Source: Nitrosopumilus sp. b3 (GTDB taxonomy: Archaea; Thermoproteota; Nitrososphaeria; Nitrososphaerales; Nitrosopumilaceae). From it: a stretch of DNA of 64,000 bases. The notes under the pieces were generated by a model. It saw only the letters and a list, made by a program, of their open reading frames with translations. It searched no databases and had not been told where the DNA came from. Below are positions 35,727 to 44,692 of the stretch, piece after piece. Within the stretch, counting starts at the first letter, position 1; every line of letters starts with the position of its first letter. The stretch is from positions 347,345 through 411,344 of the forward strand of contig NZ_MU078696.1 of NCBI RefSeq assembly GCF_014078525.1. Reading direction: 5' to 3'. A program made the translations under genes and the position numbers.

Positions 35727-36572
35727 ATGAGTTACGCACATCCTGAAGTTTTAGTTGATACTGAATGGGTATCACAAAATCCTCCAAACGAAAATAGAAA
35801 ATTAGTAGAAGTTGATTATGACCCAGTTAATGGATATGAAAAAGGTCACATTAATGGAGCAACTCTGATTTGGTGGAAACGTGACATCAATGATCCTGTT
35901 ACACGAGACATAATCGGTAAAAAACAATTTGAGGCTTTAATGGAAAAAAATGGAATTACATCTGATACAGAAGTAATCTTGTATGGTGATTTTAACAACT
36001 GGTTTGCAGCATTTGTTTTTTGGGTTTTCAAAATTTATGGTCATGAGAATATCAAAATCATGAATGGTGGAAGAAAGAAATGGGAATTAGAAAATAAAGA
36101 TTACACTACTGATGAACCACAATTGTCTCCAACAAAATACATTGCACAACCTCCAGATGAAGGACTAAGGGCTTATCTATTTGATGTAAGTCGTGCATTG
36201 GATAAAGAAGACACTGTAATGGTTGATGTTAGATCTCCTGCAGAATTTACCGGTCAAATTACAGCTCCTCCAGAATATCCAATGGAGCATGCACAAAGGG
36301 GTGGACATATTCCTGGTGCAAACAATATTCCATGGGCAACTGCAGTCAATGATGCTGATGGAACCTTCAAAGCAGTTGAAGAACTAAGACAAAACTATGA
36401 GCCAAAAGGTGTTACTCCTGATAAGGATGTGATTTGTTATTGCAGAATTGGGGAAAGATCTTCTCATAGCTGGTTTGTTCTAAAATACCTACTTGGATAT
36501 CCAAAGGTTCGAAACTATGATGGTTCTTGGACTGAATGGGGTAACATGATAGGAAACCCTGTGGAAAAATAA
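35727..36572 (+). CDS. Two-domain rhodanese-type sulfurtransferase, second copy
   Basis: 281 residues. Active loop CYCRIGERSSHSWF (Cys near residue 238) in the C-terminal domain; the N-terminal domain carries VILYGDFNNWFA with Asp at the Cys site. The CRIGERS loop is the thiosulfate-sulfurtransferase (SseA/TST) type. PPEYPMEHAQRGGHIPGANNIPW (HIPGA) is the domain link. Followed after one base by a small TTG-started gene, so probably one transcript. Confidence 0.9.
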   Translation: MSYAHPEVLVDTEWVSQNPPNENRKLVEVDYDPVNGYEKGHINGATLIWWKRDINDPVTRDIIGKKQFEALMEKNGITSDTEVILYGDFNNWFAAFVFWVFKIYGHENIKIMNGGRKKWELENKDYTTDEPQLSPTKYIAQPPDEGLRAYLFDVSRALDKEDTVMVDVRSPAEFTGQITAPPEYPMEHAQRGGHIPGANNIPWATAVNDADGTFKAVEELRQNYEPKGVTPDKDVICYCRIGERSSHSWFVLKYLLGYPKVRNYDGSWTEWGNMIGNPVEK

Positions 36573-36573
36573 A

Positions 36574-36882
36574 TTGCTATTAGACCTTCCAATTCTTGAG
36601 AAAGGTAGTTTTTATTTTATCAAAGATGGAAATACTCATTTTATCTTAGAGGATAAAACAAAACGAGGTCTTACCATTAAGGAGACTTCTGCCGATGAAA
36701 AATTAAACGTCAAAGCTGACAAGGGAATGATCCATGATATGGATGGAATTGGTCATTGGGTTGTTATCAGATGGTACTTTCCAAAGGATTCCTACGCTCA
36801 ATCCAAAGTTTTAGAGCATGCTGAGGCCATGGAAAAAAAATACACTGAACTCAGGGAGTTAACCTGTCCAGAAGATGACTGA
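36574..36882 (+). CDS. Small protein in tandem with the rhodanese
   Basis: 102 residues starting at TTG directly after the rhodanese stop. Soluble, beta-rich (GSFYFIKDGNTHFILEDKTKRGLTI), with an acidic helical tail that holds a lone Cys near the end (RELTCPEDD). No family recognised. Its position suggests a partner or acceptor in sulfur transfer (inference from context only). Confidence 0.6.
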   Translation: MLLDLPILEKGSFYFIKDGNTHFILEDKTKRGLTIKETSADEKLNVKADKGMIHDMDGIGHWVVIRWYFPKDSYAQSKVLEHAEAMEKKYTELRELTCPEDD

Positions 36883-36918
36883 TAACCTTTTTAACTAAAA
36901 TCGAATTATCAAAATCAG

Positions 36919-37866
36919 ATGTCTTTACTTTTAAAAGATCGAGTCTATACCATGGAGGCCCCAACAGCAAAGCGTGGAGTTTACCCACTACATGGATACA
37001 AACTTGGATTGTATAGATTACCAATTAAATTAGAAGAACCCGTAGAACTAAAATCCGTACATGATGGTCTAAAAAAAGCATTTGAAATGGACATATATGC
37101 TGATAGAATTTACGCTACTTATCGTTGGAAGGAGCAAAACATGGATGATCCTGATGCTAAAGGATACGAAGAGGTTGAACTTTCAGTTACAGTGGAAATT
37201 GTTACTGGAGAAGTTGTTGATATTATTTACCAAATATTTCCAATTGAAAAATTCGGTGATCCAAATTGGGTCAAAGACTATAGAAAGAAAGCAGACCATT
37301 TTGCAAAAATGGTAATTGATACTATTTTACGAAACACCATCTTGGCAGATAAAATGGTTTCTTATTTTGCAAAGACTGAAAAAATTTCTGAAGTTGCTGC
37401 AATTCAAAAACTAGAAGAACTAACTCCATTGGCAAAAATTGTACTTGGGGCAAAACCAAAACCAGTTGAAGCAAAGGATGATGATGTTGAAGAAGATGAG
37501 GGAGATATTGAAATCCCCGATGGTGCTAAACCTGGACCTATTGACGTGGAATTCAAAGGAAAAATGAAACCTTCAGCTGCATATGAAGCACCAGAGCATA
37601 CCATCAAGACTTGGGGAAGAAAAGGTACCAGTAATGGCATCATGGGTGTTTGGGGAGAGTTTGTTTCAGTAGATTATGATATTTGTATTGCAGATGGTGG
37701 TTGTATTGAAGCATGTCCTGTAGGAGTCTACGAGTGGTTTGACACTCCCGGAAATCCTGCATCTGACAAAAAACCACTAATGTCAAAAGAACCTGACTGT
37801 ATCTTTTGTCTTGCATGTGAAGGTGTATGCCCACCACAAGCAATCAAGATCTTTGAGCAGAAATAA
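36919..37866 (+). CDS. Large ferredoxin-domain protein (two [4Fe-4S] clusters at the C-terminus)
   Basis: 315 residues. The first 240 residues are a domain of unknown type with an acidic linker (VEAKDDDVEEDEGDIEIPDG). The C-terminus holds a 2[4Fe-4S] ferredoxin: DYDICIADGGCIEACPVGVYEWF and EPDCIFCLACEGVCPPQAIKIF, with two C-x2/x4-C-x3-C-P groups. The first group reads C-x5-C-x3-CP, one residue spacing off the classic C-x2-C-x2-C-x3-CP, as in zinc-type archaeal ferredoxins and 7Fe forms. Likely an electron carrier for oxidoreductases such as KorAB (inference). Confidence 0.85.
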   Translation: MSLLLKDRVYTMEAPTAKRGVYPLHGYKLGLYRLPIKLEEPVELKSVHDGLKKAFEMDIYADRIYATYRWKEQNMDDPDAKGYEEVELSVTVEIVTGEVVDIIYQIFPIEKFGDPNWVKDYRKKADHFAKMVIDTILRNTILADKMVSYFAKTEKISEVAAIQKLEELTPLAKIVLGAKPKPVEAKDDDVEEDEGDIEIPDGAKPGPIDVEFKGKMKPSAAYEAPEHTIKTWGRKGTSNGIMGVWGEFVSVDYDICIADGGCIEACPVGVYEWFDTPGNPASDKKPLMSKEPDCIFCLACEGVCPPQAIKIFEQK

Positions 37867-37880
37867 TCTATAATTGCAAC

Positions 37881-37888
37881 TATAAATA
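37881..37888 (+). promoter_or_regulatory. TATA box before the glycosyltransferase
   Basis: TATAAATA lies 30-37 bases before ATG 37918, the archaeal promoter distance for a short leader. Inferred from sequence and position. Confidence 0.55.
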
Positions 37889-37917
37889 GCGACTAGTCAT
37901 TTTGAGAGATTAGGGAT

Positions 37918-39984
37918 ATGGCAATCAATCCTTTCACAGCGTTTGTTTTTGATCTATTCATCTTATCTGCTATTATTATTACTGCATATACTTGCAATTT
38001 TTACTATCTTGCATTTCTTTCAAGAAAAAGAAATGAGACTCCAACAACTACTGATTGGGGGGACCCATCAATTACTATCCAACTTCCAATATACAACGAA
38101 AAGTATGTTGCAAAAAGATTGGTAGATGCCGTTTGTAATTTGGATTACCCAAAAGACAAGATGAGAATTATGGTATTAGATGATTCTGATGATGATACAG
38201 TTGATTTGCTTGGAGATGCAGTTGATGATTACAAAAAACAGGGATTTAAAATTGAACATATTCGACGAGAAACTCGAAGTGGCTACAAGGCAGGTGCGCT
38301 AAAACATGCAATGAAATCAACTGATACAGAACTTGTTGCAATCTTTGATGCTGACTTTATTCCACCATCATGGTTTCTTAAAAGAGCAATACCTCACTTT
38401 ACAAACTCAAAGATTGGTCTTGTTCAATGTAGATGGGGGCATGTTAATGAAAATTACTCTGCAATTACTCAAGCGCAAGCACTCAGTCTTGACTTTCATT
38501 TTCTTATAGAACAAAAGGCAAAAAGTAATTCTCATCTGTTTATGAATTTTAATGGTACTGCAGGAATTTGGAGACGTGATTGCATTGAAGATGCAGGAGG
38601 CTGGCATACTGCAACACTAGTTGAAGACCTTGATCTTAGCTATAGAGCACAAATGAAAGGTTGGAAATGTCTCTTTCTTCCAGACATTGTAGTTGATGCA
38701 GAACTACCTGTCCAGATGAATGCAGCAAAAAGACAGCAGTTCCGTTGGGCAAAAGGTTCTATTCAATGTGCAATTAAATTACTATCTGATATTGCACTAA
38801 AACGTAAAGTCGCAGTTGAAGCAAAAATTCAGGCATTTATTCAATTAACTCGCCATATTGTTTATCCATTAATGCTAATACAATTTTTATCTCTACCAAT
38901 TCTACTTGCAGGCCAAGTGAATCTTTATGTAATTAGTTTTTTGCCTGCAATAACTATTGCAACATATCTGGCAATGGGACCTGGAGCGTATATTATGATC
39001 ATGCAAGGTATGTACCAAAAATCTTGGAAGTCTAAAGCCAAGATATTGCCAGCACTACTAATTTACAATGCTGGAATGTCCGTGAACAATACTGTTGCAG
39101 TTTTTGATGCAGTTGTTGGTAAGAAAAACGAATTTCTTAGAACTCCAAAATATGGCATGCTGAAAACAAAAGATGACTGGAAAGATAATGCATACAATTT
39201 ACCTTTCTCACAAGTTACACTACTTGAGATCTTTTTTGGAGTATATGGTATACTGGGAATCTTTATTGCAGTTTTTTCAAATAATCCTATCTTTGTTCCT
39301 ATAATTGGGCTTCAGGCAACAGGATTTTTCTATATTGCATACATGAGTTTGTCTCATACGCGATTTAAAAGAAATAAATCCAGTAAACCCCGAACAAAAA
39401 CCAAGAAGGAAAAAATGGCAAATACTGTTTACAAACTTTCCATGGTTGGGATTGTCGGAATTATTGTTTTTGGAGGGTTTATGGCAATTTATGGATATAA
39501 TACTGATATCTATCCTCTAGATCGAATCAGGGGTCATCTTGATGGAATTGTTGGTTCATCAGATCCTACTGCAATCAAGAATCATCTCTATGCAATTCAA
39601 GAAGATTTGGCACTTGTAATGGAAAAAGTACCAGAAAAAACTGATGCAAATGGTGAGGTAATCTCTAAAAATCCTGTCTGGATATTTGCCACAGAATCTA
39701 CAAACTTGCTTAGAATACAAAATGATGTGGATACATTAGTTGCAAGTATTGAAAAAATTTCTACTGTGCCAAAGGATAGTTCTGCATACCATACAGGAAT
39801 GCTAGATATCAATGGTAGAGCACTATCTCTGAAAACCAACATTATGGATGCAACTCCCTACATGTACGTAAGTGTTGCAAACATCATGTTTAGTACAATT
39901 TGGATTGCAGCAATTTTGGGAATCTTTGCTGCATTAAAGAAAAAGAAACAACAATTAAAAGAACTCGATGAGACTGGAGTCTAA
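37918..39984 (+). CDS. Cellulose-synthase-like family 2 glycosyltransferase
   Basis: 688 residues, membrane bound. N-terminal TM, GT2 domain with DDSDDDT (near residue 84), DXD in FDADFIPPSWF (near 140), LVEDLDLSYR (TED-type base, near 238) and QQFRWAKGS (QxxRW, near 278), then four to five TMs. That set is processive GT-A polymer synthase/exporter (BcsA/HasA-like). The C-terminal 190 residues add a soluble domain between TMs, beyond a normal GT. Makes or exports an extracellular glycan of unknown sugar. Tail-to-tail with the coiled-coil gene (4-base overlap). Confidence 0.9.
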   Translation: MAINPFTAFVFDLFILSAIIITAYTCNFYYLAFLSRKRNETPTTTDWGDPSITIQLPIYNEKYVAKRLVDAVCNLDYPKDKMRIMVLDDSDDDTVDLLGDAVDDYKKQGFKIEHIRRETRSGYKAGALKHAMKSTDTELVAIFDADFIPPSWFLKRAIPHFTNSKIGLVQCRWGHVNENYSAITQAQALSLDFHFLIEQKAKSNSHLFMNFNGTAGIWRRDCIEDAGGWHTATLVEDLDLSYRAQMKGWKCLFLPDIVVDAELPVQMNAAKRQQFRWAKGSIQCAIKLLSDIALKRKVAVEAKIQAFIQLTRHIVYPLMLIQFLSLPILLAGQVNLYVISFLPAITIATYLAMGPGAYIMIMQGMYQKSWKSKAKILPALLIYNAGMSVNNTVAVFDAVVGKKNEFLRTPKYGMLKTKDDWKDNAYNLPFSQVTLLEIFFGVYGILGIFIAVFSNNPIFVPIIGLQATGFFYIAYMSLSHTRFKRNKSSKPRTKTKKEKMANTVYKLSMVGIVGIIVFGGFMAIYGYNTDIYPLDRIRGHLDGIVGSSDPTAIKNHLYAIQEDLALVMEKVPEKTDANGEVISKNPVWIFATESTNLLRIQNDVDTLVASIEKISTVPKDSSAYHTGMLDINGRALSLKTNIMDATPYMYVSVANIMFSTIWIAAILGIFAALKKKKQQLKELDETGV

Positions 39985-41507
39985 GGGATATTTAGATCCT
40001 TTCTTAGTTCATCAACTGCTCTGATTCCATAAATGTCTCTTACTTGTTGAACTCTAATTGTTTCTTTTAGCATATCTCTTCCTATCGCATTAGTTAAAAT
40101 TGAATACACATCACTGAATCTAATTTCCCACCTGTCTGCGCAATCTAATATTTTGCTTACTGCCCATTGTCTTACTTCTTGAGGAAGTGGAATCTTTTCA
40201 CCTGCTTCTATGGATACTCTATCAAATAGATTTACAATATCTGCAGTTTGTGCTGCCATATTTTCAATGTCTTTTAACTCGCCATATTTTGATTCAGAAT
40301 TCATTCTAACATTTGATTGGTATTCTGAAAGTTTTAGCAACGCCATCATCTCTTTAGATGAATCACTTGTTGCCTTGTTTGTGATATTTTTGATTGATTG
40401 TATTTCTTCAAATAATTTATCTGATTTTTTATGAAATTCTACTGTTGAAGCATCTTGTCTCTTTAGAATATCTGATGCTGATGCTATTTTTTGCTCAATA
40501 CTGTTTGTTTTATCAAAAACATTTTGCTTGAAATTTGAAATGTCTTCCTGGACTGACTTTAGTCCTTCTCCAACAAATGCAGTCGAGTCTGCTCTTTGCG
40601 ATAATCCTCCAATTTCAGTCTCAATTTTATCTATTTTCCCTCCTAAATCCTTCATAGTCTGTGTACTAAGGCTTTGAGCTGATTTTGCATTTTCTGAGAT
40701 TGTCTCAAATTGCTGTTTGAGTCCGTCAATAACCCCCCCAAGTGAATCGATTTTTGATGCTTTTGAAGAGATTGAATCAATTGTAACTTTGATTGCTTCT
40801 AATTCTGCATTAAGATCTGTTGTTGAGATTGAACCTTCTGCAATTCTTTCAAATTCTTGCTTGAGGCTTTGTATGATTTGATTTCCAGTATCTAGTTTTT
40901 CAGTTTTGTTTGAAATTTCTTCGAGATTATTTTTTAGCTTATTCATCTCAGAACTAATTTCTAAAAATGAATCTGTTTTTCCAGATACTTTTCTCATGTC
41001 GTCTCTTACCTCATCAATTCTTTGTGCGATTTTTATTATCATCTGGGAGTTGTTCTTAATTGAATTCATACTATCTTGTACTTGCTGAGATAATTCTTGA
41101 GGCTTTGTTGTTTTTTGAATCTCTGAAATTTTATTTATCTCATTTTGCAGTTTTTCTGTTTGCTGATTTATCTTACTTACAAGATTTGATTGAGTTCTTA
41201 CTTGATTTAACCCTGCATACAGTTTCTGAGTATCGTCTTCTATAATGTTGATTTGTTTTGATTGCTTTTGGATATACTCTAATGTTGATGTTAGCGTATC
41301 AATCATACCTTTCATTGACAGTAAAACTTTTTGATTTTCTCCAAAAATTTTCGACATTACTTTGATCTCTTTTTGTAATGCCTTGTTCGAATCTGAAACG
41401 GATGCTACTTTCTTTAGTAATACTGATGGTGTTGGCTCTTTAGTACTTTTTTTGACAACTTTTTTTGGATTTGCTGCGGTCTTTTTCTTTGTAGTTTTAG
41501 CTGCCAT
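39981..41507 (-). CDS. Long coiled-coil protein with basic N-terminus
   Basis: 508 residues. The first 35 residues are Lys-rich (AAKTTKKKTAANPKKVVKKS), like an AT-hook/H1-type DNA-binding tail. Residues about 40-420 are continuous heptad coiled coil with repeated motifs such as K(I/L)DxxxxxIxxL, resembling SMC/MukB-like rods but with no ATPase head. The last 80 residues are a conserved-looking globular helical domain (QEVRQWAVSKILDCADRWEIRFSDVYSILT). Could be a chromosome- or surface-structure organiser (inference). No family name recognised. Confidence 0.8.
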   Translation of the reverse strand: MAAKTTKKKTAANPKKVVKKSTKEPTPSVLLKKVASVSDSNKALQKEIKVMSKIFGENQKVLLSMKGMIDTLTSTLEYIQKQSKQINIIEDDTQKLYAGLNQVRTQSNLVSKINQQTEKLQNEINKISEIQKTTKPQELSQQVQDSMNSIKNNSQMIIKIAQRIDEVRDDMRKVSGKTDSFLEISSEMNKLKNNLEEISNKTEKLDTGNQIIQSLKQEFERIAEGSISTTDLNAELEAIKVTIDSISSKASKIDSLGGVIDGLKQQFETISENAKSAQSLSTQTMKDLGGKIDKIETEIGGLSQRADSTAFVGEGLKSVQEDISNFKQNVFDKTNSIEQKIASASDILKRQDASTVEFHKKSDKLFEEIQSIKNITNKATSDSSKEMMALLKLSEYQSNVRMNSESKYGELKDIENMAAQTADIVNLFDRVSIEAGEKIPLPQEVRQWAVSKILDCADRWEIRFSDVYSILTNAIGRDMLKETIRVQQVRDIYGIRAVDELRKDLNIP

Positions 41508-41567
41508 ATATAGTCAATTAAAAAATGATGATAAAAAAGTTGGGTCTAAAATAAAAAATGTGATGAG

Positions 41568-41675
41568 TTACTTGTTTACAACAGTTGGTTCGTGCAGTAA
41601 CTCATGAAAGGTCTTCTCAGCCAACCCATTTGCTGTTTCGATGAACCCTCTTGTACAATATTCACATTGAATCAT
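41568..41675 (-). CDS. C2H2-type zinc-finger microprotein, 35 residues
   Basis: Found by eye in the gap after the coiled-coil gene. ATG at 41675 reads MIQCEYCTRGFIETANGLAE, then KTFHELLHEPTVVNK. The pair C-x2-C and H-x3-H gives a C2H2 zinc finger with a long loop. The start codon abuts a perfect 25-bp palindrome (41676-41700), a strong sign of a controlled promoter. Probably a small DNA-binding regulator, perhaps acting on its own palindrome (inference). Confidence 0.6.
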   Translation of the reverse strand: MIQCEYCTRGFIETANGLAEKTFHELLHEPTVVNK

Positions 41676-41700
41676 ATAGTACGGTATGGTACCGTACTAT
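41676..41700. promoter_or_regulatory. Perfect 11-bp inverted repeat, operator-like
   Basis: ATAGTACGGTA, three bases TGG, then TACCGTACTAT: both arms are exact reverse complements. It touches the start codon of the zinc-finger microgene on the minus strand. A repressor there would block the start of transcription or translation; a transcription start just inside the palindrome would also make a tight mRNA hairpin over the start codon. Confidence 0.75.
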
Positions 41701-41935
41701 TAATACACAGGTGATTATGACGTAACCAATATTGCAGTCAGATACCCCAGGTCATTTCTCTACATAATATTCAGATGACCTAATCATCACTCTGCAAAAT
41801 TACTATCATTAATCATCATAAAGACGTTAAAGATTATCTCTATTGAGGGTATTTTCATTTATTTGTAATTTTATTAATTTGATTTGAAAGTTTTTAGTCA
41901 GAAATCATTTTTAAAGAAATTTGTTAACTCAATAC

Positions 41936-43264
41936 ATGCAAAACATTTCACTTCAATTAGATACTAGTGAAATTCATAACTCCCTTAACACAACTGTCAA
42001 TAGTTTAATTGAACAAATCACTCCCGAACTACCCCATGCATCGTTTGTAACTGATTTGGCATTTATCATGATTATTGGTGCGATAGTTACTTTGGCTTTT
42101 TTTAAAATTAGACAACCACTAATTATTGGATATCTTTTTGCCGGGATGCTTATTGGTCCCCTTTCTCCTTTCTGGTCTTGGGTGTTGCCTGAAGGCGGTC
42201 CGTCATCTGATGTGTTGGGAGGTGTTGGAATACTGTCTAACATCTCTGCATTGAATCTTTTTGCTGAGATTGGTGTGATTTTACTACTTTTTGTAATTGG
42301 CATTGAATTCCCTTACGCCAAGATCAAAAGTATTGGAAGAGTGGCAGTAGGTGTTGGGACATTAGGGTTATTTTCTACTTTAGGTGTGGTATTTTATGCT
42401 GCAACTGCATTGGGTTTGGGATTTTTAGATGCACTGTTTATTTCAGCAGCACTATCAATTTCCAGTACTGCAATAATCGTTAAAATTTTAGAGGAGATGG
42501 GCAGAATCAGAAATGAATCATCCATTCTTGTTTTAGGTATTTTAATTGTAGAAGATATTATAGCTGTTATTTTGATTTCATCTTTACAGTCAATTGCTTT
42601 AGTTGGAACAATATCTATAGAATCAGTAATTATCATTGCACTTGTAGCAGCTGGTCTGATAGTTGGGACTTTTACTCTTGGAACTAGAGTAATACCACCA
42701 TTAATTGATAAAGTTGCAGCAGCTGAGCATCGCGAAATTTTACTACTCAGTGTTTTAGGAGTATGTTTTGGGTATGCATTACTTGCAAATATTGTTGGAT
42801 TATCTGTTGCCATCGGAGCATTTTTGGCAGGTGTATTAGTAGCCGAATCAAAATCTGCCGAAGTTGCAAAATTACTTTCCAGTCCAATAAAAGACATGTT
42901 TGTAGCAATTTTCTTCATTTCTGTTGGTGCCTTGATGGATGTATCTGAACTTGAAAATTATATTTTCATTGCAATTGCACTGATAGCTGTTGCTACTGGA
43001 ATGAAGTTTGGTGGAAATTTGATTGGAAACATCATCTTTAGGCAAAGACGTGGTAAAGCAATTCGTTCTGCATTTACGTTAGGTGCTCCAAGAGGTGAAT
43101 TCTCAATTGTAATTGTAAAGGTTGGGGTGGACATAGGGGCAGTTAGTGCTTTCTTATTCCCCCTGATAGGTATAATTTCTATCATCACGGCTTTTATTTC
43201 ACCCTTTTTAGTAAAAGCTGGAGATAAAATAATTACCAAAGTAGAGGAAAAGAAAGATGTCTGA
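41936..43264 (+). CDS. Cation:proton antiporter, CPA2 (KefB/NapA-like)
   Basis: 442 residues from ATG 41936 (a TTG five codons earlier is possible). About twelve hydrophobic segments. Characteristic CPA2 stretches are seen: QPLIIGYLFAGMLIGP near residue 57, ALNLFAEIGVILLLFVIGIEF near 105, ALSISSTAIIVKILEE near 175, and GAFLAGVLVAES near 290. No RCK/TrkA-N domain follows, so it is the short form. Exchanges Na+ or K+ for H+ across the membrane. Overlaps the next gene by 8 bases. Confidence 0.9.
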   Translation: MQNISLQLDTSEIHNSLNTTVNSLIEQITPELPHASFVTDLAFIMIIGAIVTLAFFKIRQPLIIGYLFAGMLIGPLSPFWSWVLPEGGPSSDVLGGVGILSNISALNLFAEIGVILLLFVIGIEFPYAKIKSIGRVAVGVGTLGLFSTLGVVFYAATALGLGFLDALFISAALSISSTAIIVKILEEMGRIRNESSILVLGILIVEDIIAVILISSLQSIALVGTISIESVIIIALVAAGLIVGTFTLGTRVIPPLIDKVAAAEHREILLLSVLGVCFGYALLANIVGLSVAIGAFLAGVLVAESKSAEVAKLLSSPIKDMFVAIFFISVGALMDVSELENYIFIAIALIAVATGMKFGGNLIGNIIFRQRRGKAIRSAFTLGAPRGEFSIVIVKVGVDIGAVSAFLFPLIGIISIITAFISPFLVKAGDKIITKVEEKKDV

Positions 43265-43688
43265 TGAACTAAAAAAACTAACGGAACAAGCACACGACGG
43301 AATCACCACTTTTGATTTTGACGGTAAAGAAACACCCTGTATCATTATTGAAGAAAAAAAATATGATGATATGCTAGCCAAGGTTGCAGGACAATCTTTG
43401 TCCATAAACACTGATCTTAATATCTTACAAGATGGATTAGGAAATGTTTTCGTTGAAGTTGTTTTGACATTCTCTAAAGGAAATATTGTTGAAAAGTTTA
43501 TGATAAATGCAAAAACACATCTTGACTTTTTTGTCACTCTTTCAAAAACATCTATGTTTGCACTCTCATCACCAAAGTCCAATTATGGAAAAGATAATGT
43601 GTTTATGATTCAGTTACCTCGTCCTGAAAAAGCTCAGGATGCATTAGAAATTATTAAAAATGCACTAATCCCAAAAAATCAAAAATAG
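43257..43688 (+). CDS. Hypothetical protein coupled to the antiporter
   Basis: 143 residues, ATG eight bases inside the antiporter end, so translation is likely coupled. Soluble; pattern of alternating strands and helices (LGNVFVEVVLTFSKGNIVEKFMINA, near residues 58-82). No family recognised; the coupling suggests a regulatory subunit (inference). Ends at the tRNA-Gly 3' end. Confidence 0.6.
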   Translation: MSDELKKLTEQAHDGITTFDFDGKETPCIIIEEKKYDDMLAKVAGQSLSINTDLNILQDGLGNVFVEVVLTFSKGNIVEKFMINAKTHLDFFVTLSKTSMFALSSPKSNYGKDNVFMIQLPRPEKAQDALEIIKNALIPKNQK

Positions 43689-43689
43689 A

Positions 43690-43766
43690 TGGTGCAGTTA
43701 CCGGGATTTGAACCCGGGTCACGTACTTGGCAAGCACGAGTACTAACCAGACTGTACTATAACTGC
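43690..43766 (-). tRNA. tRNA-Gly(GCC), CCA encoded
   Basis: On the minus strand: acceptor GCAGTTA / TAACTGC, discriminator A at 43693, CCA at 43690-43692. D arm GTACAGTCTGGTTAGTAC, anticodon stem-loop CGTGC-TTGCCAA-GCACG (anticodon GCC), T arm CCGGG-TTCAAAT-CCCGG. All stems pair. No intron. It lies one base after the stop codon of the gene at 43257-43688. Confidence 0.96.
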
Positions 43767-43829
43767 AACAACCCTAGAGGTTGAATTTGGATATTAAACT
43801 GTTTTTAACTATTTCAACAAAGATATGCT

Positions 43830-44093
43830 ATGGATGAAATTATTCTTAGTAAAATTGAACAAAAAATTCGAGATTCACTTTCAAACAAAGATGAAATTAA
43901 AGAACTACTTCAACTACTATCAAACATTGATGATTCAAAATCATTTGCACTTGGTGTGATTGTTGGAAGAATCTACAACGCTTTCTATTATCAATCAAAA
44001 AGAATTCTAAATCGAGAACCCACTAAAGATGAATTTAATGAATTTTTAGAATTTGTTAAAAGTAAGAAATCTGATTTAGAAAATTTACGGTGA
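43830..44093 (+). CDS. Small helical hypothetical protein
   Basis: 87 residues, ATG start, highly charged and helical (EQKIRDSLSNKDEIKELLQLL, FNEFLEFVKSKKSDLENL). No known family recognised. Convergent with the L10e gene with a 9-base overlap. Confidence 0.55.
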   Translation: MDEIILSKIEQKIRDSLSNKDEIKELLQLLSNIDDSKSFALGVIVGRIYNAFYYQSKRILNREPTKDEFNEFLEFVKSKKSDLENLR

Positions 44094-44594
44094 TGATTTA
44101 TTCCATTCAATTACATTGATAGTTGGAGTTCCTGGCAATTTTACACATGCCCCATGAAGTGCCTTTTTAGCTGCCTCCAAATGAGCTTCTGTGTTTACGA
44201 ACATTTCCATGATACATTGTCCTTGTTTGACTCTGGCTCCTAAACTAACTGCTTTACCCCATGATCTTCGCATTCCTTCAGAAACTCTATCTGCACCTGC
44301 AGTTGCAATCTGCTTGTTTTCTCGAAGTAGATTGTGTGGATAAATTCTTAATCTGGAATAGTAACCTGTTTCACCAGTGGTCTTTTCTAGTGTCTTGTTT
44401 GCTGCCAATCTGGTTGATTCAATTGCCATATGTCTGATCTGAATCTTTTCATTAATTAGCAACTGCACACAATATTTGTAAACGCCTCTTTTTCCACCTT
44501 GAAATTTAGCAATTTTTATCTGTGGTTTACCTTTGATGTACTCTTTTCTTGTAAAGACTTGTCCAGTTGCAGTTCTATAATTGGCACCATGCAT
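44085..44594 (-). CDS. rpl10e: Large-subunit ribosomal protein uL16 (archaeal L10e)
   Basis: 169 residues from ATG 44594, the start fixed by MHGANYRTATGQVFTRKEYI; the frame runs 21 codons further up into the promoter but that extension is not credible. Core motifs IAKFQGGKRGVYKYCVQLL, IYPHNLLRENKQIATAGADRVSEG and GKAVSLGARVKQGQCIMEM are uL16. Sits at the 5S/A-site region. Monocistronic here, divergent from endA. Confidence 0.94.
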   Translation of the reverse strand: MHGANYRTATGQVFTRKEYIKGKPQIKIAKFQGGKRGVYKYCVQLLINEKIQIRHMAIESTRLAANKTLEKTTGETGYYSRLRIYPHNLLRENKQIATAGADRVSEGMRRSWGKAVSLGARVKQGQCIMEMFVNTEAHLEAAKKALHGACVKLPGTPTINVIEWNKSSP

Positions 44595-44692
44595 TATGTT
44601 CTCAAACCAAAACGCCCATATTTTAACGGTGAGCCAGAATGTGCCCAAACTTTCCAATGCTTATATGGAAATCCTTTGATTTTCACATCATC

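Noticed and set aside
44595-44657. N-terminal extension of L10e
   Set aside because: MHGANYR is the usual start; the extension covers the promoter region.
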